Translations under genes and position numbers: made by a program
The notes under the pieces: generated by a model
Seen by the model: the letters and a program-made list of their open reading frames with translations, nothing else
What the model was told of the DNA's origin: nothing
Database searches by the model: none
Shown here: piece by piece, positions 50,424 through 58,298 of the stretch
How the letters are laid out: each line of letters starts with the position of its first letter
How positions within the stretch are numbered: position 1 is the stretch's first letter
Source of the DNA: Kitasatospora sp. NBC_00240
GTDB lineage: Bacteria; Actinomycetota; Actinomycetes; Streptomycetales; Streptomycetaceae
Assembly (NCBI RefSeq): GCF_026342405.1
Contig: NZ_JAPEMU010000001.1
Location: forward strand, 7,812,001-7,876,000
Length of the DNA stretch: 64,000 nucleotides
Reading direction: 5' to 3'

Positions 50424-51658
50424 CCCAGCCCGGCCCCCGACCCACCGCCCTCTACGGCCCGGCCTTCGCCGCGGACCCGCACGGCCACTACGACCGGCTG
50501 CGCGGCCACGGCGCCTCCGCACCGGTCGAGATCGCGCCCGGCGTGGAGGCGCTGCTGGTCACCGATTACCAGGCCGCGCTGGACGTGCTGCGCGACAGCG
50601 ACACCTTCTCCAAGGACCCGCGTGCCTGGCAGCGCGAGCAGCCCCCGACGTCGCCGGTCCTGCCGGTGCTGGGCTGGCGGCCGACCGCGCTGTTCAGCGA
50701 CGGGGAGGTGCACGCGCGCTACCGCCAGGTGATCACCGACGGCCTGGCCCTGATCGAGCCGCACGTGCTGCAGGCGCGGGTGGCCCAGGTCGCGCAGGAG
50801 CTCATCCGGGGGTTCGACGGCTCCGGTACGGCCGACCTGATCGCCCAGTACGCCCGCCAGCTGCCGCTGTTCGTCTTCAACACCTGGTTCGGCGTGCCCG
50901 AGGAGCACAGCAACCGGCTGGTGGCCGGCATGTCCGGGATGATGGAGTCCACCGAGAAGGCGGCCGCGGCCTACGCCGACTTCGTCGAGGTGGTCGCCGG
51001 GATGGTCGCCGACCGGCGGGTCCGCGGCCGGCAGGACCTGACCTCCTGGTTCCTGAACCACCCGGCGGGGCTGGAGAACGACGAGGTGGTACGGCAGATC
51101 ACCCTGACCATGAGCGCCGGGCACGAGCCCACCACCAACCTCATCGGCAACTCGCTGCTGCGGATCCTGACCGACGACCGCTACGCGGGCTCACTGTTCG
51201 GCGGCGCGATGACCGCCCACCAGGCGATCGACGAAGTGCTGTGGCACGAGCCGCCGTTGGCCAACCTGTCGGCGCACTACCCGCGGTACGACCTGACCTT
51301 CCACGGCCGCCGGATCACCGCCGGGCAGCTGCTGCTGGTCTCCTACGCGGCGGCCAACTCCCAGGCGGCGCCGACCTCGGAGAGCATGCACGTCCGCAGC
51401 GGCGAGAGCGCGCACCTGGCCTGGGCGGCCGGCCCGCACTCCTGCCCGGCCCGCGAGCCGGCGCTGCTGATCGCGATCACCGCGATCGAGCAGCTCACCA
51501 GCCGGCTGGGGGACTTGGAGCTGTCCGTCCCGCAGCCCGAACTGCTGTGGCGGCCCGGCCCGTTCCACCGTGCTCTGGTGCACCTCCCGGTCCGCTTCAC
51601 GCCGGTCGCGGGCGAGGCGGCGGGCCGGTCCGGTCGGCAGGCGGCGGCGCACCACTGA
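50420..51658 (+). CDS. cvnE: Conservon cytochrome P450 (CvnE, CYP157-like)
   Basis: A 412-residue P450 fused to the conservon by a 4-bp overlap. The I helix is LTMSAGHEPTTNL. In the K helix the EXXR motif reads EVLW, so the normally invariant Arg is absent. The heme loop is WAAGPHSCPA, where the Gly after Cys is Ala. Both deviations are those of the CYP157 family, described from Streptomyces conservons, for which loss of EXXR was reported. No second P450 (cvnF) follows, unlike many such loci. Substrate unknown; it may have a signalling rather than catabolic role. Confidence 0.87.
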   Translation: MTQPGPRPTALYGPAFAADPHGHYDRLRGHGASAPVEIAPGVEALLVTDYQAALDVLRDSDTFSKDPRAWQREQPPTSPVLPVLGWRPTALFSDGEVHARYRQVITDGLALIEPHVLQARVAQVAQELIRGFDGSGTADLIAQYARQLPLFVFNTWFGVPEEHSNRLVAGMSGMMESTEKAAAAYADFVEVVAGMVADRRVRGRQDLTSWFLNHPAGLENDEVVRQITLTMSAGHEPTTNLIGNSLLRILTDDRYAGSLFGGAMTAHQAIDEVLWHEPPLANLSAHYPRYDLTFHGRRITAGQLLLVSYAAANSQAAPTSESMHVRSGESAHLAWAAGPHSCPAREPALLIAITAIEQLTSRLGDLELSVPQPELLWRPGPFHRALVHLPVRFTPVAGEAAGRSGRQAAAHH

Positions 51659-51681
51659 CCGCCGTGCCCGCAGGCCTCCCC

Positions 51682-51702
51682 GGCGCCCCGCGCCGGGGCG
51701 CC
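51682..51702. terminator. Hairpin between convergent cvnE and IclR genes
   Basis: GGCGCCCCG (51682-51690) pairs with CGGGGCGCC (51694-51702) over a 3-nt loop, 24 bases beyond the cvnE stop. Followed by TTCG. A probable bidirectional terminator. Confidence 0.55.
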
Positions 51703-51792
51703 TTCGCGTACCCGGGTGCCGGGTGCCGGGCGCCGGTTCCCGGGTGGCGGGGCGCCCGGTGACGGAGCGGGGGCGGGCGGCGCCGCGTCCGT

Positions 51793-52674
51793 TCAGGCCT
51801 TGGGCGCCCGTCCGGTGCTCTCCGTGGGCTGCCGGTCCGAGCCGAGTTCGCGGGAGATGCGCAGGCCGACCTGGGCGACCACCGGGCCCAGGTTACGCAC
51901 CCGGGCGGCGGTCATCCGGGAGATCAGGCCGGACACCGAGAGGGCCGCCGTGACCTCGCCGGTGTGGTCGAAGATGGGCGCCGCCACACAGCGGACCTCG
52001 GGCTCGTTCTCCCGGTCGTCTATCGAGTAGCCGCGGGTGCGGATCCTGGTGAGGTCGGCGCGCAGCCGGTCGGCGTCGGAGATCGTCCACGTGGTGACCG
52101 GCCGCAGTCCGGCGTCGACCACCGCCTCGACCTCGGTGTCGGGCAACCAGGCCAGGATCGCCTTGCCGGTGGCCGTGCAGTAGGCGGGGGCGCGGCTGCC
52201 GACCCGGGAGGCCATCCGGACGTTGGTCTCGTCCTCGACCTTGTCGACGTACACGATGCCGGGGCTCTCCCAGACCGTCAGGTGGACGGTCTCGCCGGCC
52301 TCGCGCTGCAGCCGGCGCAGGTGTTCGGCGGCGACACTGCGCAGGTCGAGGGTGGACAGGTAGGCCTGGCCGAGCCGCAGCGCGCCGTGGCCGAGGCGGA
52401 ACCAGCCGGTCTCCCGGTCGCGGTCGAGCAGGTGCTCGTCGAGCAGCGGGCCGGTGAGCCGCAGCACGGTGCTCTTGTTGAGGCCGAGCTCCTCCGCGAG
52501 CTGGCCGAGCGGCACCCCGCGTCCGCCGTTGGCGTGGTCCCGGACGTGGCCGAGGACGGCGAGCGCGCGGCGCAGCGAGGAGGACTGGTTCCGGTCGCCC
52601 GGCGCCGCCGGCGCGGTCCTGCGCCCGGCCGGTGCCGCCGGGGCCGGCCCGTCGTCGGTGGCTTTCTCGGTCAT
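51793..52674 (-). CDS. IclR-family transcriptional regulator
   Basis: A 293-residue regulator. The HTH is GVPLGQLAEELGLNKSTVLRLTGPLLDEHLL (about 52-82). It is followed by the IclR effector domain with ETVHLTVWESPGIVYVDKVE, PAYCTATGKAILAWLP and the C-terminal CVAAPIFDHTGEVTAALSVSG. ATG 52674 has GAGAGGAAC upstream. Divergent from a sugar ABC transporter, which is the likely target. The extra N-terminal Ala/Pro extension of about 30 residues is not part of the family. Confidence 0.92.
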   Translation of the reverse strand: MTEKATDDGPAPAAPAGRRTAPAAPGDRNQSSSLRRALAVLGHVRDHANGGRGVPLGQLAEELGLNKSTVLRLTGPLLDEHLLDRDRETGWFRLGHGALRLGQAYLSTLDLRSVAAEHLRRLQREAGETVHLTVWESPGIVYVDKVEDETNVRMASRVGSRAPAYCTATGKAILAWLPDTEVEAVVDAGLRPVTTWTISDADRLRADLTRIRTRGYSIDDRENEPEVRCVAAPIFDHTGEVTAALSVSGLISRMTAARVRNLGPVVAQVGLRISRELGSDRQPTESTGRAPKA

Positions 52675-53148
52675 CGCTGGGTTCCTCTCTCGTGCGCGCC
52701 ACGGGCGCGGGCCGCGTCGGTTGCCGGCGGGCGGGCCGTCCGCCGGATGGTGCCTGGGGTGTGGCGGGTAGGCGGTGGCCCGTGGAGCGGGAGTCGGGGT
52801 GGGGTGGCCGGGTGCCGTCCTGCGCCGGGTCGTCCGGGTCGTCCGGGTCGTCCGGGCGTGCCGGGGACCCGCCCGCGTCCGGTTCAGACGGTACCGTCCC
52901 GGGCCGTCGTTGCCGATTCTTCGGCATGGAGTTGTGCAATGCAAAACTTCAGCAAGGGTCTCTTGTTGGCCGCGCGAGCCCCCGCCTAACGTCACGGCAT
53001 CGAGTGGAACCCCGGCACGGTATGCCGGGCGGCTCCGCCCCCACCCCCGCTTCTCTTCACCATCGGCCCCGGTCAGGGCCTGCTCCGGCGCGTCCGCCCC
53101 CACGGACCCGCGTCGCCGCAGCCGCTGTCGGGCGGGAGGTCTCCACCC
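52675..53148. other. Divergent control region IclR / sugar ABC operon
   Basis: 52675-52920 is GC-rich with GTCGTCCGG repeats and no recognisable sites. The regulatory elements are at 52932-52992. From there to the ATG at 53149 a leader of about 150 bases shows nothing further except the GGGAGG ribosome binding site. Confidence 0.6.
52932..52992 (+). promoter_or_regulatory. Promoter of the sugar ABC operon with upstream inverted repeat
   Basis: TTGTTG (52963-52968), an 18-bp spacer and TAACGT (52987-52992) form a plausible promoter. Just upstream TTGTGCA-A-TGCAAAA (52932-52946) is an inverted repeat (6 of 7 arm positions). It is placed where an IclR-type regulator could activate or repress. 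The element is notably AT-rich. Confidence 0.5.
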
Positions 53149-54459
53149 ATGCGACTCATCAGATGGACCGCCACGGCCGCCGCGCTGACCGTGGGCTGCC
53201 TCGCGCTGTCGGCCTGTTCGCCCGGCACCGCCCTGCCCGCCGAGGGCAAGGCCGCCGACGACCGGACCGGCACCCTGCAGGTCTGGCTCTACAACGAGGC
53301 CGGCAACGCGCCCAAGGAGGCGGTGGTCGCCAAGGCGGTCACCGAGTTCCAGGCGGCCCACCAGGGTGTCACCGTCGACGTGAGTTACATCGACACCGAC
53401 GCGGCGGCCCGCGCGGCGAAGATGAAGGGTGCCTTCAACGACCCGTCCAGCGCCCCCGACCTGGTGGAGTTCGGCAACACCGACCTCCCCGGTTACGTGG
53501 CAGCCGGCGGCCTCGCCGAGATCGGTGCCGAGCTGGACGGCTGGTCCGCCAAGGGCGACCTCGACCCGGCCATCGCCAGGACCGCCGTGCTGGACGGCAA
53601 GACCTACGGCCTGCCCTGGTGGGTCGGCGTGCGGGCGCTGTACTACCGCACGGACCTGTTCACCGAGGCCGGGCTCGCCGCCCCCACCTCGTACGACGAA
53701 CTGGTCGCCGCGACCAAGGCGGTGCACGCCCAGCACCCGGACACCTTCGGCATCGCCGTCGGCGGCAAGTACACCTTCGGCGCGCTGCCGTTCGTCTGGG
53801 ACGCGGGCGGCGACATCGCCACCAAGGCCGGCGACACGTACAGCGCCGCCATCGACTCGGCCGCCTCGCAGGCCGGCGTCAAGCGGTACACCGACCTGTT
53901 CGGCGCCGACGGCTGCCCGGCCCAGCAGTGCGCGGACCTCACCGGCGGCAAGACCGTCGACCTGTTCGCCGCCGGCAAGGCGGCGATGGCGATCCTGCCC
54001 AACTCCAGCCGCAGCAAGGTCGACGCCGGCCCGGCCAAGGGCAAGTACGCGGTCGTCCCGCTGCCCGGCAGCAAGGCCGGCTCGATCGCCCCGGCCTTCG
54101 CCGGCGGCAACAACCTCGGCGTGATGAAGGCGGCCAAGCACCGCACCCTGGCCGTCGAGTTCGCCGAACTGCTCGCCGGCCCCGCGAACCAGCAGGCCAT
54201 GTACGACGCGATGGGCAACCTGCCGACCCTCAAGTCGGTCAACACCGCGGTCGCCGCCAAGGACGCGTTCCTCAAGCCGTTCACCGACACCATCGCGGCC
54301 GGCACCCGGTTCGTCCCGATGGACCAGGGCTGGGCGCAGATCGACGCGCAGGCGGTCGTCCCGACCCTGCTCCAGCAGGTCGTCACCGGCAAGGCCGACG
54401 TGGCCAAGGCGTCCGGCGACGCGGCGCAGCAGATCAACACCGCCTTCACGGCGCACTGA
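53149..54459 (+). CDS. Sugar ABC transporter substrate-binding lipoprotein (family 1)
   Basis: A 436-residue solute receptor of the SBP_bac_1 class used by oligosaccharide (CUT1) importers. A lipoprotein signal with lipobox LSACSPG (Cys at about 24) leads to the mature domain beginning GTLQVWLYNEAGNAPKEAV. Further typical segments are PDLVEFGNTDLPGYVAAGGL, YGLPWWVGVRALYYRTDLF and AILPNSSRSKVDAGPA. ATG 53149 has GGGAGG upstream. It is first of three genes; the sugar is not identifiable, though the neighbouring glucanases suggest gluco-oligosaccharides. Confidence 0.93.
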   Translation: MRLIRWTATAAALTVGCLALSACSPGTALPAEGKAADDRTGTLQVWLYNEAGNAPKEAVVAKAVTEFQAAHQGVTVDVSYIDTDAAARAAKMKGAFNDPSSAPDLVEFGNTDLPGYVAAGGLAEIGAELDGWSAKGDLDPAIARTAVLDGKTYGLPWWVGVRALYYRTDLFTEAGLAAPTSYDELVAATKAVHAQHPDTFGIAVGGKYTFGALPFVWDAGGDIATKAGDTYSAAIDSAASQAGVKRYTDLFGADGCPAQQCADLTGGKTVDLFAAGKAAMAILPNSSRSKVDAGPAKGKYAVVPLPGSKAGSIAPAFAGGNNLGVMKAAKHRTLAVEFAELLAGPANQQAMYDAMGNLPTLKSVNTAVAAKDAFLKPFTDTIAAGTRFVPMDQGWAQIDAQAVVPTLLQQVVTGKADVAKASGDAAQQINTAFTAH

Positions 54460-54474
54460 GAGCAGGTCCCGCCC

Positions 54475-55452
54475 GTGTCCGCACCCACCACGACCGCCCC
54501 GGCGGCGTCCGCTCCCCCCGCGGGGCGCCGCCGGGGCGCCGGCCCGGCCGCGCCCCCGCGCGGCCGGCGCCGCACCCCGCTGCTGCTGCTCCTGCCGGCC
54601 GCCGTCATCCTGATCCCGCTGGTCGCGTACCCGATCTACCAGCTCGGCCTGCTGTCGGTGCTCGACTTCGGCCAGGCGCAGGCGTCGGGCGGCGTGCCCA
54701 CCCGCTTCGTCGGCCTCGACAACTACCGCGGCATCCTGACGGACCAGCAGTTCTGGACGGTGCTGGCCCAGACCGTCGGCTTCGCGGCCTTCTGCGTGGT
54801 CGCGACGCTGGTGGTGGGCGCGGCCCTCGCCGTCCTGCTGACCAGGATCGGCCGGACCGCCCGGCTGGTGCTGACCACCGCCTCGATGGCCGCCTGGGCG
54901 GCGCCGGCGACGACCGGCTCGACGGTGTGGAGCTTCCTGTTCGACACCAACCTGGGCCTGGTCAACGACGTCCTGGTGAAGCTGGGCCTGTCGGGCTTCC
55001 ACGAGTACAACTGGTTCTACGACAGGTGGACGGCGTTCCTGATCGTCGGCGCGGTGGTGGTCTGGCACTCCTACCCGTTCGTGATGGTGACGCTGTACGC
55101 GGGCATCAACGCGATCCCGACCGAGATCCTGGAGGCGGCGTCGCTGGACGGCGCCAGCACCTGGACGACGTTCCGCCGGGTCACCGCACCGATGCTGCGG
55201 CCGATCCTCACCATCGTGGTGATCCAGTCGGTGATCTGGGACTTCAAGGTCTTCACCCAGATCTACGTGATGACCACGGGCGGCGGCATCGCCGGGCAGA
55301 ACCTGGTGCTCAACGTGTACGCGTACCAGAAGGCCTTCGCCTCCTCGCAGTACGGGCTCGGCGCCGCCATCGGCGTGATCATGCTGCTGATCCTGGTCAT
55401 CCCGACCGCCCTCTACATCCGCACCCTGCGACGTACGGGGAACGAACTGTGA
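54475..55452 (+). CDS. Sugar ABC transporter permease (MalF-like)
   Basis: A 325-residue membrane permease with six predicted helices. The EAA loop, which contacts the ATPase, reads EILEAASLDGASTWTTFRRVTAPMLRP. A Pro/Arg-rich cytoplasmic N-terminus of about 35 residues precedes the first helix. GTG 54475 lies 16 bases after the binding-protein stop. The stop overlaps the second permease gene. Confidence 0.93.
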   Translation: MSAPTTTAPAASAPPAGRRRGAGPAAPPRGRRRTPLLLLLPAAVILIPLVAYPIYQLGLLSVLDFGQAQASGGVPTRFVGLDNYRGILTDQQFWTVLAQTVGFAAFCVVATLVVGAALAVLLTRIGRTARLVLTTASMAAWAAPATTGSTVWSFLFDTNLGLVNDVLVKLGLSGFHEYNWFYDRWTAFLIVGAVVVWHSYPFVMVTLYAGINAIPTEILEAASLDGASTWTTFRRVTAPMLRPILTIVVIQSVIWDFKVFTQIYVMTTGGGIAGQNLVLNVYAYQKAFASSQYGLGAAIGVIMLLILVIPTALYIRTLRRTGNEL

Positions 55453-56297
55453 ACACCCGCAGCCGCTGGCGCCTCGCCGCCGACACCACCGCCTACCTGG
55501 TGGCCGTGGTCGCCGCCTTCCCGATCTTCTGGATGGTGCTGTCCGCGTTCAAGCCCAAGGGTGAGGTGCAGTCGCTGCACCCGAAGCCCTGGACGACGCA
55601 CCCCACCTTGGAGAGCTTCCGGCAGGTCCTGGGCGTGGACGGCTTCGGCCGGTACTTCCTGAACAGCGTGGTGATCGCGCTGGCGGTGGTGGTGCTCTCC
55701 GGCGTGGTGGTCTTCCTGGCCGCGGTGGCGGTGACCCGGTTCAGGTTCCGGTTCCGGACCACCGTCATGGTGATGTTCCTGATCGCCCAGATGATCCCGG
55801 TCGAGGCGCTGACCATCCCGCTGTTCTTCATGTTCCGCGACGCGGGCAGGTTCGCCCCCGGCATCGGCCTGAACACGCTGGCCTCGCTGATCCTGGTGCA
55901 GCTGGCCTTCTCGCTGCCGTTCGGGATCTGGATGATGCGGGGCTTCGTCGCGGCCGTGCCGGTCTCCATCGAGGAGGCCGCCCAGATCGACGGCGCGAGC
56001 CGCACCCGCATCCTGTGGCGGATCCTGCTGCCGCTGGTGGCACCGGGCCTGGCCGCGACCAGCGTGTTCTCGTTCATCGCGGCCTGGAACGACTTCGTCT
56101 TCGCGAAGACCTTCATCATCAGCGCCACCCAGAACCAGACCCTCCCCTCCGCCCTGCTGGTCTTCTTCAAGCCGGACGAGAACGACTGGGGCGGGATCAT
56201 GGCGGCGTCCACCCTGATGACGCTGCCGGTGCTGGTCTTCTTCGTGGCCGTCCAGCGCAAGCTGGTCTCCGGGCTGGCGGGCGCGGTCAAGGACTGA
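55449..56297 (+). CDS. Sugar ABC transporter permease (MalG-like)
   Basis: A 282-residue permease with six helices. The EAA loop is SIEEAAQIDGASRTRILWRILLPLVAP. GTG 55449 overlaps the MalF-like stop (GTGA). No ATP-binding gene follows, so energy is probably supplied by a shared ATPase such as MsiK, as is established for several Streptomyces CUT1 importers. The gene ends before two strong hairpins. Confidence 0.93.
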   Translation: MNTRSRWRLAADTTAYLVAVVAAFPIFWMVLSAFKPKGEVQSLHPKPWTTHPTLESFRQVLGVDGFGRYFLNSVVIALAVVVLSGVVVFLAAVAVTRFRFRFRTTVMVMFLIAQMIPVEALTIPLFFMFRDAGRFAPGIGLNTLASLILVQLAFSLPFGIWMMRGFVAAVPVSIEEAAQIDGASRTRILWRILLPLVAPGLAATSVFSFIAAWNDFVFAKTFIISATQNQTLPSALLVFFKPDENDWGGIMAASTLMTLPVLVFFVAVQRKLVSGLAGAVKD

Positions 56298-56380
56298 CCG
56301 CCCGAAGACCGACCGTCCAAGGACTGACCGCCGACGAGGGCGTGCGGTCGAGGACCGACCGGTGTGGGCCGGTCGGGAGC

Positions 56381-56428
56381 GACGGCGGGTGGCCGGGACG
56401 CTGTGGGGCGGCCGGGCCACCCGCCGTC
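56381..56428. terminator. 13-bp hairpin downstream of the ABC operon
   Basis: GACGGCGGGTGGC (56381-56393) pairs perfectly with GCCACCCGCCGTC (56416-56428), 22-nt loop. It lies between convergent genes, closest to the transporter side. Confidence 0.6.
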
Positions 56429-56456
56429 GGCATGTGCACGCGGCCGGTGTCGGGAC

Positions 56457-56495
56457 GGGGAGCGGGAGTCGGCGGTCGACCGGCTCCCGCTCCCC
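56457..56495. terminator. 12-bp hairpin downstream of GH16
   Basis: GGGGAGCGGGAG (56457-56468) pairs perfectly with CTCCCGCTCCCC (56484-56495). It lies 19 bases beyond the GH16 stop at 56515 and would terminate that transcript. Confidence 0.6.
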
Positions 56496-56514
56496 GCGTT
56501 CAGGGACCGGGTGA

Positions 56515-57987
56515 TCAGTGGCCGAAGGTGAACCAGTTGAGGTTGACGAAGTCGGCCGGCTGGCCGCTGGTGAACGTCAGGTAGACGTCGTGGGTGCCGG
56601 TGACGGCGGCGATGTTGGCGGGCACGGACCGCCAGCTCTGCGCGCCACCGGTGTTGGCGACGGCGAAGGAGCCGATCGGCGCGCTGGTACGGCTGTCGAG
56701 GCGGACCTCGACGAGTCCGCTGACACCGCCGGCGGCGCCGCTCGCCACCCGGGCGTTGAACTGGTGTGCCGCGCTGCTGCCGAAGTTGACGCCCTTGTAG
56801 AGCGCCCAGTCGCCGTTGGCGAGCGTGCCCAGATCCTGGCCGCCCTCGCTGCAGGCCTCCAGGACGGTGCCGGCCTGCCCGTCGTAGGACTCGGCCTGGA
56901 TCGTGGCGTAGGCGTCCCGGTTGCCGGGCACCGGGGTGGCGGTGGGCGTGGCGGTGGGCGTGGCGGTGGGGGTGCCCGTCGGGGTGGCGGTGGGCGTGGC
57001 GGTCGGGGTCGGGGTCGGCGTCGGGGTACCACCGCCGGGGCCTGCCTGCCAGACACCGACGTAGTCGACGGTCAGCGGCACTCCCGAGGCGGTGCCGGCG
57101 TCCGGGCCGCCGCCGAAGGCCGCCGGGAACTCGCCCCCCATGGCCACGTTGAGGATCAGGAAGTAGCCGTGGTTGGTCGCGGCCGCCCACGTCCCGGCGT
57201 CCATCTGGTTGGCGCTCACCGAGTGGAACTGCACCCCGTCGAGGTAGAACCGCACCTGCTCGGGGCTGGTGCTGCGGTCCCACTCCATGCCGTAGGTGTG
57301 GAAGCCGCTCTGGCAGGTGCCCGGGCTGCACACCTTCTGGCCGCCGATGCCGCTCTTCTCGTTGCAGGGGCCACCGGGGCTGGTGCCGCAGTGCATCGTG
57401 GCCCACTCGTTGTTGATGCCCTGGACGTTCTCCATGATGTCGATCTCGCCGACGCCCGGCCAGTTCCACCAGTTGCCCCGGTAGGGCGTGCCGAGCATCC
57501 AGAACGCGGGCCAGTAGCCCTTGGCCGCGGCGCCGGTGACGTTGGGGAGCTGCATCCGGGCCTCGACCCGGAGCTTGCCGCCGGCCGGCGGCTGGAAGTC
57601 CTCGCGGTTGGTCTCGATCCGGCCGGAGGTCCAGTTCCCGGCGCCGTCGCGGACCGGGGTGATCCGGAGGTTCCCGCCGCCGTCGAGTGACACGTTGCCG
57701 GTGCTGGAGGTCATCGTCTCGACCTCGCCGGTGCCGAAGCCGCCGGGGCCGCCCGGGTAGCCGGTCCCGGTGGTGTAGCGCCAGTTGGCGGTGTTGACGC
57801 CGGTACCGGCCGGGCCGTTGAAGTCGTCGGCGAAGACCTGGGTCCAGCCGGCCGGGGCCGGGACGACCGCGTTGGCGTCGTTCATCGCGCCGGCCAGTCC
57901 GACGGCCAGCAGCGCGGCCGTGGAGAGGGTCGCGAGCAGGGCTCTGACGCGGCGCGGCCGGAGCCGTGTGCGGGTTGGTGCGGTCAT
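56515..57987 (-). CDS. Secreted GH16 beta-glucanase with C-terminal CBM6-like module
   Basis: A 490-residue extracellular enzyme. A signal peptide (to about residue 41, ANA) leads to the GH16 domain (about 45-305) with catalytic EIDIME (about 180-185) and WPAFWMLG. This arrangement is typical of laminarinases (endo-beta-1,3-glucanases). A PT-repeat linker (about 315-345) joins a CBM6/35-like module starting AYATIQAESYDGQ and ending WFTFGH. ATG 57987 has GAGAGG upstream. It shares operators with the divergent GH64 gene and probably acts with it on beta-1,3-glucan. Confidence 0.93.
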   Translation of the reverse strand: MTAPTRTRLRPRRVRALLATLSTAALLAVGLAGAMNDANAVVPAPAGWTQVFADDFNGPAGTGVNTANWRYTTGTGYPGGPGGFGTGEVETMTSSTGNVSLDGGGNLRITPVRDGAGNWTSGRIETNREDFQPPAGGKLRVEARMQLPNVTGAAAKGYWPAFWMLGTPYRGNWWNWPGVGEIDIMENVQGINNEWATMHCGTSPGGPCNEKSGIGGQKVCSPGTCQSGFHTYGMEWDRSTSPEQVRFYLDGVQFHSVSANQMDAGTWAAATNHGYFLILNVAMGGEFPAAFGGGPDAGTASGVPLTVDYVGVWQAGPGGGTPTPTPTPTATPTATPTGTPTATPTATPTATPVPGNRDAYATIQAESYDGQAGTVLEACSEGGQDLGTLANGDWALYKGVNFGSSAAHQFNARVASGAAGGVSGLVEVRLDSRTSAPIGSFAVANTGGAQSWRSVPANIAAVTGTHDVYLTFTSGQPADFVNLNWFTFGH

Positions 57988-58015
57988 GACTGCCTCTCGG
58001 GTGGGGGACTGTCGA

Positions 58016-58064
58016 TGAGAGCGCTCTCGGGGTTGTTGGTATCGAGGTGGCGACGGAGTGTCAA
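58016..58064 (-). promoter_or_regulatory. GH16 promoter with LacI-type operator
   Basis: On the minus strand TTGACA (58064-58059), a 17-bp spacer and TACCAA (58041-58036) form a good promoter. The palindrome GAGAGCGCTCTC (58017-58028) sits at the expected transcription start. The sequence resembles the cellobiose/glucan-type LacI operators (CebR/CelR class, TGGGAGCGCTCCCA). Confidence 0.7.
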
Positions 58065-58190
58065 TGCATCGAGCGGAAAAGGCCCGTTGTTTATTGAAGA
58101 ATTGAAGACCAGTGAGGGGTTTGCCCTGATTTCCGACTGAGCTTCCGTCGGAACTCTTGACAGTCAATGAGCTTCTGGCCACCCTCCTGC

Positions 58191-58204
58191 TGAGAGCGCT
58201 CTCA
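58191..58204 (+). promoter_or_regulatory. LacI-type operator of the GH64 gene
   Basis: TGAGAGCGCTCTCA is a perfect 14-bp palindrome, 95 bases before the GH64 start. It is the second copy of the operator at 58017-58028, 175 bp apart, so one repressor may bind both and control both glucanases. Confidence 0.75.
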
Positions 58205-58298
58205 TATCGCGGAGCTTCCCACCGCAGGGGTTCCACCTCCCAGCGGTCCCGAACTCCGACTCCCACATCCCCGTAGTCCCCACCCCACGAGGGAAGCC

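Larger units (their letters stand above)
57988..58298. other. Divergent control region GH16 / GH64
   Basis: A non-coding region with two copies of GAGAGCGCTCTC (annotated separately). An AT-rich central patch (about 58070-58170) contains the palindrome TTGAC-A-GTCAA at 58157-58167. TTGACA there could be a plus-strand -35 but no matching -10 is clear. Confidence 0.7.
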
